Shown one piece after another: positions 1 to 6,837 of a DNA stretch of 9,078 nt. The stretch is from an uncultured bacterium (GTDB lineage Bacteria > Cyanobacteriota > Vampirovibrionia > Gastranaerophilales > Gastranaerophilaceae): positions 1-9,078 of the forward strand of contig URXH01000075.1 in assembly GCA_900551675.1 (NCBI GenBank). The letters run 5' to 3'. Position numbers and translations under genes: made by a program. How positions within the stretch are numbered: the stretch's first letter is position 1; each line of letters begins with the position of its first letter. The notes under the pieces were generated by a model. That model had not been told where the DNA came from. It did no database searches and saw nothing but the letters and a program-made list of their open reading frames with translations.

Positions 1-64
1 AGTAAAAAGCTTAGAGCCCCCCCCCCCCGATAGACTGTAATCCGCAAATATCAATTCTTTCCAT
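1..64 (-). CDS. 5' end of an unidentified gene downstream of murG; frame broken by a G12 run; runs off the window
   Basis: The minus strand shows an ATG at 62-64 preceded by AAGGAGAT (70-77), an SD sequence with about 7 nt spacing, so translation very probably starts here. The product begins MERIDICGLQSI and then enters twelve G residues. As written, the frame reads four Gly, Leu and then TAA at 11-13, giving only 17 codons. With 11 or 13 G the frame stays open to the window edge, reading GGGGSKLFT or GGGGALSFL. The gene lies 44 nt after the murG stop and has its own promoter candidate in the murG tail. MurC often follows MurG and has a Gly-rich N-terminal nucleotide loop at about this position, but the key residues seen here do not match it well, so no family is assigned. 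It could be a phase-variable gene, or an ordinary gene with a homopolymer error near a contig end. Confidence 0.55.
17..28. repeat. Homopolymer C12 (G12 on the coding strand)
   Basis: Twelve consecutive C on the plus strand, which is exceptional in this AT-rich window. It lies at codons 13-16 of the gene starting at 64. Its length decides whether that gene is open (11 or 13) or stopped after 17 codons (12). Confidence 0.9.
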
Positions 65-100
65 ACTCTATCTCCTTATAAAATTTTTCGTATATTTATT

Positions 101-129
101 ATTATAAACTATTTTATTATTTCTTTCAA
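101..129 (-). promoter_or_regulatory. Sigma70-type promoter inside the murG 3' end
   Basis: On the minus strand a TTGAAA (-35, 124-129) is followed after exactly 17 nt by a perfect TATAAT (-10, 101-106). The predicted start is near 94, leaving a leader of about 30 nt with the SD of the gene starting at 64. The promoter overlaps the last codons and stop of murG, so the downstream gene can be expressed apart from the mur cluster. AT-rich sequence makes chance matches possible, but hexamer quality, spacing and position agree. Confidence 0.5.
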
Positions 130-1203
130 CTGTTCAACAATTTTTTCCGTACCATCAAATTTGGCAAGCGTAAGAGAATTTCGCTGAAGCTCTTGTAAAC
201 GTTCTTTGTCATTTATTAATGCATTCACGGTTTCGTATAATAATTTTTCATTAATTTCATTATCTTCAATGTAAATTCCGGCGTTTTTTTCGACCATAAA
301 TTTTGCGTTTTTACGCTGATGATCTGCTGCTGCATAAGGGTAAGGTACAAATATCGGAGCAATTCCTGATGCGCAGATTTCAGAAATACTTAAAGAGCCC
401 GAACGGGAAACTGCAATATCTGATGCCTTCAAAACAGTAACCATATCGTCAAAATAAGGCTTTACAACAAGATTTTTATCATTCTCATATTCAGGATAAA
501 TAACTACAAGCTGTTCAATTACTCTTTCATAATTCTTTTTACCGGTCTGAAAAATTATCTGCAGATCAAAATCTTTTGAAAAAGATTTTAAAACCTCGAC
601 AGAAGCATCATTTATTGAACGTGCCCCCTGAGAGCCACCCATTATACAAATGGTTAATTTATTTTCTAACCCCATATTTTTTCTTGCATCTTCTTTTGAC
701 AGAGTTTTAAAAGCTGAACGAATAGGGTTGCCGTTAACATAACAATTTTTATTCTTCAAAAATTTACAGGCGCTGTCAAATGCAACCGAAACACATTTTG
801 CACCTGATGAAAGTTTTCTTGTAACAAGTCCGGGCTGTGCATCACAATCATGCATCATATAAGGAACATGCATTAATTTCGCTGCCATTAAAGCCGGTGC
901 GGAAACATAACCGCCCGTGCCAAAAACTGCATCAGGTTTATATTTTCTAATATAATAACAGCATTTTAAAACAGCAATCCCGAGCAGAAGCAACCATTTG
1001 ATAAAATCAAAATTTGCATGACGCGGCATACCGTGAACATTTACACCCAAAAACTTATATCCTTTTTGAGCAATAATGTCATATTCCAGATTTTCGGGAT
1101 TCCCGACATACAAAATTTCTTCGCCTTTTAGAGCCTCTGCAACTGCGATTGCAGGATAAATATGTCCGCCTGTTCCGCCTCCTGTTATAAAAAATCTGCT
1201 CAT
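109..1203 (-). CDS. murG: UDP-GlcNAc:lipid I GlcNAc transferase MurG
   Basis: MurG (GT28 family, GT-B fold) transfers GlcNAc from UDP-GlcNAc to lipid I on the inner membrane face, making lipid II. The 364 residues match the usual length. Visible motifs are the N-terminal glycine loop GGGTGGHIYP (8-17), GTGGYVSAP (95-103), GGSQGARSIN (189-198) at the start of the C-terminal domain, SRSGSLSISEI (266-276), and the donor-site stretch from PYPYAAADHQ to NA (287-300). The loop usually read as HEQNAxPG is HDCDAQPG (118-125), a divergent version with Asp where Asn is common. The ATG directly follows the ftsW stop (TAA-ATG), with AAGGA at 1215-1219 inside ftsW, so the two are probably translationally coupled. 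It is the last recognised gene of the minus-strand cluster. Confidence 0.97.
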   Translation of the reverse strand: MSRFFITGGGTGGHIYPAIAVAEALKGEEILYVGNPENLEYDIIAQKGYKFLGVNVHGMPRHANFDFIKWLLLLGIAVLKCCYYIRKYKPDAVFGTGGYVSAPALMAAKLMHVPYMMHDCDAQPGLVTRKLSSGAKCVSVAFDSACKFLKNKNCYVNGNPIRSAFKTLSKEDARKNMGLENKLTICIMGGSQGARSINDASVEVLKSFSKDFDLQIIFQTGKKNYERVIEQLVVIYPEYENDKNLVVKPYFDDMVTVLKASDIAVSRSGSLSISEICASGIAPIFVPYPYAAADHQRKNAKFMVEKNAGIYIEDNEINEKLLYETVNALINDKERLQELQRNSLTLAKFDGTEKIVEQLKEIIK

Positions 1204-2382
1204 TTAAAATCTGTTCCTTATCTTTTTTATTCTTTTTTTAGAAATATTTAAAAGTATTCCAACCATAATCAGGGATACAATCAAAGATGATCCGCCGTAG
1301 CTTATGAAAGGAAGCGGCACACCTGTTGTCGGAAGGAATGAACTTGCAACACTCATATTCATAAACGCCTGAAACGTAATGGAAAAAGTAATTCCCACCG
1401 CAAGAAGCTTGCCGTAAATATCAGGACATCGCGCGGCAATTACAAAACCTCTCTGCATAAAAGTAAAGAATAAACCGATTACAAGCACGCAGCCCACAAA
1501 ACCTAATTCTTCCGCGATAATTGCAAAAATAAAATCGGTATGGCATTCAGGCAGATAAGAAAGTTTCTGAATAGACCCCCCGTATCCGACTCCGCTGAAT
1601 CCTCCTGATGCAAATGCTATAAGAGATTGAATAATATTGTACCCAGCACCTAAAGGATCAAGCTCCGGATGACGCCATGTTTTGATACGCTGGAGCTGAT
1701 AAGGTTTAATAATAGTTGTAAGTCCTACAACAAGCGCCATAACCATCGCTCCGACACAGCTTAAGAAAAGCTTCATTGACCCGCCTGCCGCCATATACAT
1801 TACAACGGTCGTCATCCCGAGAAGAATTACCATAGACAGGTTTGGCTGTATAAAAATTAATCCTGCCATCGCAATTATGGGAAAAAAGGCCCACACCCAT
1901 TTATTCTGATCAAATAAATTTGCATCTTTTCTAAAAGCATTTGCAAGCAAAAGAACAACAGCAGGCTTTGCAAATTCTGAAGGTTGCAATTGAAACCCCG
2001 CAATATTTATCCATCTTTTTGCACCGTTTACAACAACACCAAGAGGCGTAAAATCAACTAAGAACAAAGCAATCAAAATTGATGCCATAATAATAACATT
2101 CCAGTCTGCAAGTTTTTTATAATCATAGTTCATAAAAAACTTTAAGCCGAAAAATCCGACAACAAAACAAATTAACTGTTTTATCAAAAACTGAGCGGGA
2201 TTTCCGCCCTCATCAAGACATTTGGGCGCAGTTGCCGAAAATATCGCAAGAAATCCGATAATTACAAGGAAAGCTACGACAATCAGCAATGTCTTGTCAG
2301 GAGATGATATTATAATACTTTGAATCGGCTGTTCACTGCGTCTATCCCGCGGTTCACGCCTTGTTGATCTTTGATAAGACAT
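1204..2382 (-). CDS. ftsW: Septal peptidoglycan polymerase FtsW (SEDS family)
   Basis: FtsW is the SEDS glycosyltransferase that polymerises lipid II at the division septum with a partner class B PBP. From the chosen start it has 392 residues: a basic cytosolic tail (1-29), then about ten hydrophobic segments. Family motifs are NGAKRWI (119-125), QPSEFAK (133-139), KTWRHPELDP (234-243), YLPECHTDFIFAIIAEELGF (276-295, containing the conserved Asp of TDF) and PTTGVPLPFISYGGSS (351-366). The frame is open to 2469, but the extra 29 residues overlap murD heavily and lack an SD. MSYQ at 2382 has AAGGA (2385-2389) only 2 nt away and GAGGAAAGG (2395-2403) further off, so the exact start is moderately certain; 2412 is the alternative. 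From 2382 it overlaps murD by 29 nt, and its stop touches the murG ATG. Confidence 0.95.
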   Translation of the reverse strand: MSYQRSTRREPRDRRSEQPIQSIIISSPDKTLLIVVAFLVIIGFLAIFSATAPKCLDEGGNPAQFLIKQLICFVVGFFGLKFFMNYDYKKLADWNVIIMASILIALFLVDFTPLGVVVNGAKRWINIAGFQLQPSEFAKPAVVLLLANAFRKDANLFDQNKWVWAFFPIIAMAGLIFIQPNLSMVILLGMTTVVMYMAAGGSMKLFLSCVGAMVMALVVGLTTIIKPYQLQRIKTWRHPELDPLGAGYNIIQSLIAFASGGFSGVGYGGSIQKLSYLPECHTDFIFAIIAEELGFVGCVLVIGLFFTFMQRGFVIAARCPDIYGKLLAVGITFSITFQAFMNMSVASSFLPTTGVPLPFISYGGSSLIVSLIMVGILLNISKKRIKKIRNRF

Positions 2383-3727
2383 ATTCCTTAAATACCTTTC
2401 CTCTTTCCTCATATCCGCTGAACATATCAAAACTTGCACAGGCAGGCGATAATAAAACAACATCAGCATTTAATTCAATTGCTTTATCAATTGCAGACTG
2501 CATTGTGTCTTCCCTTAAAATATTATCAAACCCGCTTTTTCTTAAATTTTCTTCAAATCTGTCAGCAGCCTCTCCTATCAAAATTACTGTCTTGATATGC
2601 TTTTTTACTGCATCGCAAAACTCGGTTAAATCAGTATTTTTATCACGTCCTCCGGCAATTAATACTACATCACAGTTATTAAATGAATTAATTGCGACAA
2701 GGCTTGCCTCAGGATTTGTTGCCTTTGAGTCATTATAAAAAACAGTTTTACCGCTTTGTGCAAATCTTTCAAGCCTGTGCTCGGGAACTTTAAACGACAT
2801 AATTGATGATTTTATATCTTCATTTGAAATACCCTCAATTTTGGCGGCAATAACAGCGCACATAACATTCTGATAATTATGGCTACCGATAAGAGGACAT
2901 TCATCCAGAGTAATAATTTTTTCTTCTCTGCCATTTCGTTTAAAATAAATTGCATCATCTTTTATATAAGAGCAGTTTTCACCAATATCTCGGTCAAAAA
3001 GGAATACCGTCCCGCCGCATTCTTTTGAAAATTCAAGCAGTTTTTCATCTTTTGCATTCAGCACAGAAAACTGCGGCGCCTGAGGACCTTTAAAAATTTT
3101 AGCCTTTGCTTTAAAGTAATTTTCCAATCCTCCATGCCAGTCAATATGATCGGGCGTAAAGTTTGTAAAAACAGAAATCTGAGGCTGGAATGAATTACTG
3201 TATTCCAATTGGAAAGAACTGCATTCACACACCATAAAATCAATATCTTTATCAAGCAGATCGCACGGCGGAACTCCGTAATTTCCGCATGGCTCTGCTT
3301 TATATTCGCTTGAAAGTATATGAGCTGTCAAAGCTGTTGTCGTAGTTTTTCCGTTAGTTCCCGTTATTGCAATAAACGGTACACCGGACTGCGATGCTGC
3401 AAGCTCTATTTCAGATATTACCTTTATTTTATTTTCTTTTAATTTCTGCATTATCTGTGAATGCGGAGGAATCCCGGGCGATGTTACAGCAATATAAGAA
3501 TCATTTATAAATTCATCGCTGTGCCCGCCCATTTCAATTTTAATCCCTGTTTCTCTAAGCTCTTTTAAAATTTGTGCATCTTCTGGCTTTTCAACGCGAA
3601 ATTCAGTTATATAAACATCTGCTCCTGCCTTATTTAAGTATTTGGCAGCAGAAATTCCGCTTTTGGATAAACCGAGAACCAGAACTTTTTTGTCAGCTAA
3701 TTTTACATTCGGTAACAATGATTTCAT
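2354..3727 (-). CDS. murD: UDP-MurNAc-L-Ala:D-Glu ligase MurD
   Basis: MurD is the cytosolic ATP-dependent ligase that adds D-glutamate to UDP-MurNAc-L-alanine. Its 457 residues are the usual length and three domains are visible. The Rossmann-like N-terminus has VLGLSKSG (17-24) and SPGIPP (83-88). The ATPase domain has the P-loop GTNGKTTT (123-130), ECSSFQLE (168-175) and NFTPDHIDWH (189-198). The C-terminal domain has EHRLE (316-320), NDSKATNPEA (332-341), GGRDKNTD (359-366) and LLSPACASFDMF (425-436). ECSSFQLE and GGRDK-D separate it from the other Mur ligases. ATG immediately follows the mraY stop (TAG-ATG), and GAGGA in the mraY tail provides the SD, so coupling to mraY is likely. The 3' end overlaps the start of ftsW. 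Confidence 0.97.
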   Translation of the reverse strand: MKSLLPNVKLADKKVLVLGLSKSGISAAKYLNKAGADVYITEFRVEKPEDAQILKELRETGIKIEMGGHSDEFINDSYIAVTSPGIPPHSQIMQKLKENKIKVISEIELAASQSGVPFIAITGTNGKTTTTALTAHILSSEYKAEPCGNYGVPPCDLLDKDIDFMVCECSSFQLEYSNSFQPQISVFTNFTPDHIDWHGGLENYFKAKAKIFKGPQAPQFSVLNAKDEKLLEFSKECGGTVFLFDRDIGENCSYIKDDAIYFKRNGREEKIITLDECPLIGSHNYQNVMCAVIAAKIEGISNEDIKSSIMSFKVPEHRLERFAQSGKTVFYNDSKATNPEASLVAINSFNNCDVVLIAGGRDKNTDLTEFCDAVKKHIKTVILIGEAADRFEENLRKSGFDNILREDTMQSAIDKAIELNADVVLLSPACASFDMFSGYEERGKVFKEYVLSKINKA

Positions 3728-4708
3728 CTAAATTATTCCTCTATTAAATAAAATATACAAAATAAGCGCTGAAGCGGAAAGAATTGCAGAAACAAGTGCA
3801 AATACACATACAATTTTCTTTTCACTCCAATCGCATAATTCAAAATGGTGATGTATCGGTGCCATTTTGAAAACTCTTTTACCTGTTGTTTTAAAACTTG
3901 TTACCTGAATTATAACAGACAAAGTTTCCATCACAAAAACACCGGCAATAAGTATCAAAAGAATTTCAAACTTACCTAATACCGCAACTGTTCCCAGAAG
4001 TCCGCCGATTGCAAGCGAGCCCGTATCTCCCATAAATACCTGAGCTTTTGGCTTATTGTATTTTAAAAATCCTGCTAATGCTCCTGCGACAGCCGCAGAA
4101 ATAATTGCGGCTTCAGGGTATCCGGAAAATAAACAAATCAAAGCACACGCTGCAAATGAAAAAATGCCTGTTGATGCGGCAAGCCCGTCAAGTCCGTCAG
4201 TCAAATTATAAGCATTAGAAGCTCCCGTAATAACAAATACTGAAAAAACAGGATAAAACCACCCCAGATGCAACACATAATGACCGATTTGAACATCTCC
4301 GGCATTAGACTTTGTCATCATAAGATAAAGAGTTGGAAGCATTGCAATTGCTATCTGCCGTAAAAGCTTTCCTCGAGGGGTTAATCCGTCATTACCTTTG
4401 CCTTTTAACTTTATATAATCATCTTGAAATCCTGCAAACATATAAAATAAAAGGGTTAAAAGAATAATAAAAGCTTCTGTCGAAAGCCTCTGCGCCATAG
4501 CAAGAGTGATAATAGCACCCAGAATTATTGCAAGAATTATAAAAATACCACCTGTTGTAGGTGTACCCTGTTTTTTAGCATGAGCTTCCGGCGCACAGTC
4601 TTTGACATACTGCCCAATCATGTGCTTTCTCAAAAAATCTATATAAGGAACGCCAAAAAGCAAACACAATATCATTCCCAGTAAAAATGCAACTGCCAGC
4701 ATTATCAT
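3728..4708 (-). CDS. mraY: Phospho-MurNAc-pentapeptide transferase MraY
   Basis: MraY is an integral membrane enzyme that transfers phospho-MurNAc-pentapeptide from UDP to undecaprenyl phosphate, forming lipid I. The 326 residues form about ten hydrophobic segments, with an N-terminal helix from residue 2. Signature motifs are KKQGTPTTGG (46-55 region), GFQDDYIK (93-100, the adjacent Asp pair), NAYNLTDGLDGLA (165-177), VFMGDTGSL (224-232) and the cytosolic MAPIHHHFE (282-290), all typical of MraY rather than WecA-type relatives. GGAAAGGG (about 4717-4724) lies about 8 nt before the ATG and supports this start; the next Met is codon 3. It is separated from upstream murF by 127 bp and abuts murD exactly. 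Confidence 0.97.
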   Translation of the reverse strand: MIMLAVAFLLGMILCLLFGVPYIDFLRKHMIGQYVKDCAPEAHAKKQGTPTTGGIFIILAIILGAIITLAMAQRLSTEAFIILLTLLFYMFAGFQDDYIKLKGKGNDGLTPRGKLLRQIAIAMLPTLYLMMTKSNAGDVQIGHYVLHLGWFYPVFSVFVITGASNAYNLTDGLDGLAASTGIFSFAACALICLFSGYPEAAIISAAVAGALAGFLKYNKPKAQVFMGDTGSLAIGGLLGTVAVLGKFEILLILIAGVFVMETLSVIIQVTSFKTTGKRVFKMAPIHHHFELCDWSEKKIVCVFALVSAILSASALILYILFNRGII

Positions 4709-4802
4709 TTTTTTTACCCTTTCCGTAAATTTCCATTTAATTTTTGTCTATTTTCGTCAGTCGCTGCGCTATAACTCTTTTTAACTATTATCTTGATACA
4801 TC

Positions 4803-4808
4803 ATTATA
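4803..4808 (-). promoter_or_regulatory. Possible -10 element in the murF-mraY gap
   Basis: A perfect TATAAT occurs on the minus strand in the only sizeable gap of the mur cluster (4709-4835), about 95 nt before mraY. No convincing -35 hexamer is found at 16-18 nt, and there is no TGn extension. The gap holds no terminator that I can see, so read-through from murF remains the simplest view. This is a weak call. Confidence 0.2.
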
Positions 4809-4835
4809 CGCTTGCTCCCGTTTTATACCCTTTCA

Positions 4836-6143
4836 TTATTTTTTTAAATTCTCTATTATCTCTTCAAACTTCATAGCTCTGGAAGCCTTTAAGAATATTG
4901 TAATACCCGCATGCAAATTATCAAGAATGTAACGAGATGTTTCAAGATTGCTGTCAAAATGTTTTACATCAAATCCACACTTTGCTAATTCATCGCCAAT
5001 ATACTTTGCAAGCTTTCCGACTGTAAGGAATACAGCCTGCTTACCCTGAAACTTCTTCCCGATAAACTCACCTGTTTCGCGGTGAAACTCAACTTCTTTC
5101 TCACCCAGCTCTCCCATATCACCGAGAATTACAACAGGATTTTCATACAATTCCAAAAATGTTGAAACAGATGCTTTCATGGATTCAGGATTTGCATTAT
5201 AACTGTCATTTATAATTTTATATCCGTCAACTTCTTGAATTTCCCAGCGTTTTTCTATCTGATGGTATTTTGCCAGCCCCAGCCTAATCTCTTCATAAGA
5301 CATACCTAGCTTAAAGCCTAGTTCAATCGCAGACAGAGAATTTTCAATATTGTAATCACCTTCAACATTTAGTTCATATTCATCGCCCTTATAGCGAAAT
5401 TTAGAATACCCTTTGCGTTTTTCCAGAATTTTCGTATCATTTATTGAATAAAAAATCTTTTCACCCTCAAAATCTGCAAATTTTTTAATCCTTTCATTAT
5501 TCTGTGCAATAAGAGTATTTTTTAAATATTTTGTAATTTCGCATTTAGCTTTTGCAATATTGTCAAGACTCCCCAGACGTCCTATATGAGCCGAACCAGC
5601 ATTTGTAATAATCGCAAAATCAGGTTCTGCATATTTTGTAATAAGCTCAATTTCGCCAAATCCGCGCATACCCATTTCAATAATCAACACATCAGTATCC
5701 TCAGGCATTGAAAGAACTGTTTGACAAAACCCGATTTCGTTGTTATGGTTCGAAAAAGTTTTGTGAGTTTTGAATTTCTCTGACAAAACAGAATAAACCA
5801 TCTCTTTTGTTGTAGTTTTACCGGAACTTCCCGTAATAGCAACAACTATAGGGTTATATTTTTTTCTGGCAAAATTTGCAATCTGCAGATAAGCTTTTAA
5901 TGTATCAGGGACTTTTAAACTGAACTCAGCACAGCAATCTTTTGAACAGAAACACCCTGCAGCTCCTGCTCCCATTGCTTTATCACAAAAACTTTCCCCG
6001 TCAAAATTTGCACCCTTTAAAGGCAAATACAAATCACCCTTTTTAATTGTTCTTGTATCAGTGGAAATTTCGAAATTCCCTTCCAAGTTTCCTTTAATTT
6101 CGGCATTTGTAGCTTTTTTCAATTCTTCAACAGTAAATTTCAT
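4836..6143 (-). CDS. murF: UDP-MurNAc-tripeptide:D-Ala-D-Ala ligase MurF
   Basis: MurF is the last cytosolic Mur ligase; it joins D-Ala-D-Ala to UDP-MurNAc-tripeptide using ATP, giving the MraY substrate. The length of 435 residues fits. The N-terminal substrate domain has the STDTRTIKKGDLYLPLKG stretch (27-44). The ATPase domain has the P-loop TGSSGKTTTK (104-113), the MurF-typical NHNNEIG (132-138), EMGMRG (156-161) and NAGSAHIGRLGS (181-192). The C-terminal domain has NDSYNANPESM (312-322), GDMGELG (341-347) and KASRAMKFE (419-427). NNEIG and NDSYNANP distinguish it from MurE and MurC. GAGGGAG (6146-6152) sits just upstream of the ATG and fixes the start. It heads the visible cluster and is divergent from rplU; no clear murF promoter could be picked in the shared intergenic region. 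Confidence 0.96.
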   Translation of the reverse strand: MKFTVEELKKATNAEIKGNLEGNFEISTDTRTIKKGDLYLPLKGANFDGESFCDKAMGAGAAGCFCSKDCCAEFSLKVPDTLKAYLQIANFARKKYNPIVVAITGSSGKTTTKEMVYSVLSEKFKTHKTFSNHNNEIGFCQTVLSMPEDTDVLIIEMGMRGFGEIELITKYAEPDFAIITNAGSAHIGRLGSLDNIAKAKCEITKYLKNTLIAQNNERIKKFADFEGEKIFYSINDTKILEKRKGYSKFRYKGDEYELNVEGDYNIENSLSAIELGFKLGMSYEEIRLGLAKYHQIEKRWEIQEVDGYKIINDSYNANPESMKASVSTFLELYENPVVILGDMGELGEKEVEFHRETGEFIGKKFQGKQAVFLTVGKLAKYIGDELAKCGFDVKHFDSNLETSRYILDNLHAGITIFLKASRAMKFEEIIENLKK

Positions 6144-6194
6144 CTCTCCCTCGCTAAAATAATTTTACCGCAAACAAACACGCAAGAACGTAAA

Positions 6195-6210
6195 GTTAAT
6201 AAATGTTAAT
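6195..6210. repeat. Direct repeat GTTAAT with 10-bp period upstream of the rplU promoter
   Basis: GTTAAT occurs at 6195-6200 and again at 6205-6210, one helical turn apart, ending 5 bp before the -35 hexamer. The position suits an AT-rich UP element or an activator site. It also lies in the murF upstream region. Function is inferred from position only. Confidence 0.35.
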
Positions 6211-6215
6211 AGTGC

Positions 6216-6244
6216 TTGACAAGGGGTTTTGAGCAGGTGATAAT
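6216..6244 (+). promoter_or_regulatory. Strong sigma70-type promoter for rplU-rpmA
   Basis: A perfect TTGACA (6216-6221) and GATAAT (6239-6244) are separated by exactly 17 nt. The predicted start is near 6251, which gives a leader of about 230 nt before rplU. A second TTGACA at 6273-6278 has only a 14-nt spacer to TATAAA (6293-6298) and is less likely to be used. Confidence 0.75.
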
Positions 6245-6359
6245 AATGGATGTATTAGTATGCGGTAACTCGTTGACAATTTTTCGAAAGCTTATAAAGC
6301 AAACCAGATGCGAGGGACAAGACATTCTGAAACATATAAAATAAAACAAATTTACCCGA

Positions 6360-6450
6360 GTGCATTAAAATATTAAGCCGGTAATAAAAAATGTTTCAAA
6401 ACTTGACCTTAACCGTTAAAAGGCGGTATATGCAATCCCGTAAGCTATGT
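6360..6450 (+). promoter_or_regulatory. Structured leader element A upstream of rplU (candidate r-protein leader RNA)
   Basis: Five blocks appear in order and recur in the same order between rplU and rpmA: GTGCATTAA (6360-6368), AAGCCGGTAATAAAA (6375-6389), AGGCGG (6421-6426), TGCA (6431-6434) and GCTATGT (6444-6450). TGCAT (6361-6365) can pair with ATGCA (6430-6434) as a closing stem. Inside it, CGGTAA (6379-6384) can pair with TTAACCG (6409-6415) with one bulged A. Alternatively GCCG (6377-6380) can pair with CGGT (6424-6427), which would exclude the hairpin. Such alternatives are common in regulatory leaders. Family assignment is not possible by eye; autogenous control by L21 or L27 is inferred from position. 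Confidence 0.55.
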
Positions 6451-6482
6451 CGAAAAAACGAAACCCAAGAAAGGAAAAGAAA

Positions 6483-6833
6483 ATGTACGCAATTGTAGAA
6501 ACAGGCGGGAAACAGTATCAGGTAGAAGAAGGAAGATACCTTGATGTTGAATTATTAGACGGCGAAAAAGATTCAAAAGTAGTTTTTGATAAAGTCGTTA
6601 TGATCGTAAACGGTAAAAAATCTAAAGTAGGACAGCCTTACGTTGCAGGCGCTTCTGCAGAAGGTACTATCGTTAAACATGACAAAGAAAAGAAAATAAT
6701 TGTTTACAAACAAAGACCTAAAAAAGGTTACAGAAAAAAACAAGGACACAGACAGGGCTTCACAAGAGTAATGATTTCTAAAATCAGAACATCTGCTCAG
6801 AAAAAAGCCGCTGAAACAACTGAAGAAGCATAA
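6483..6833 (+). CDS. rplU: Large ribosomal subunit protein bL21
   Basis: bL21 is a 50S protein that binds 23S rRNA. The canonical N-terminus MYAIVETGGKQYQV starts at 6483, where AGGA lies 7 nt upstream. The frame is open to an ATG at 6447, which would add 12 basic residues (MSKKRNPRKEKK), but that ATG has no SD and the extension is absent from the usual family start, so 6483 is preferred. The protein has 116 residues, slightly longer than the usual 100-105 because of a C-terminal tail ending KKAAETTEEA. The family signature KKGYRKKQGHRQGFTRVMI lies near residues 80-98. It is first in an rplU-rpmA unit transcribed from the promoter at 6216-6244. Confidence 0.96.
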   Translation: MYAIVETGGKQYQVEEGRYLDVELLDGEKDSKVVFDKVVMIVNGKKSKVGQPYVAGASAEGTIVKHDKEKKIIVYKQRPKKGYRKKQGHRQGFTRVMISKIRTSAQKKAAETTEEA

Positions 6834-6837
6834 AACA

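Noticed and set aside
1706..1900. Minus-strand 64-codon frame inside ftsW
   Set aside because: It overlaps in another frame the conserved ftsW transmembrane region and has no independent signals.
2383..2469. Longer ftsW start giving 29 more residues
   Set aside because: It would overlap murD by over 100 bp, has no SD, and the extra residues look like frame-shifted murD codons.
2361..2738. Plus-strand 125-codon open frame opposite murD
   Set aside because: It is antisense to well-conserved murD codons, has no SD, and its composition is that of reverse-complement murD.
3058..3255. Minus-strand 65-codon frame inside murD
   Set aside because: A shadow frame over the conserved ECSSFQLE / NFTPDHIDWH region of murD.
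4744..4932. Plus-strand 62-codon frame spanning the murF 3' end and the gap
   Set aside because: Half of it is antisense to murF, there is no SD, and the encoded peptide has no recognisable features.
6273..6298. Second TTGACA with TATAAA as an extra rplU promoter
   Set aside because: The spacer is only 14 nt, too short for normal sigma70 use; the promoter at 6216-6244 is much better.
6296..6330. GCAAACC...GGGAC string in the rplU leader, resembling the core of a c-di-GMP-I riboswitch
   Set aside because: The spacing to a GNRA-capped hairpin is wrong and no matching second helix or receptor region follows, so it is likely chance.
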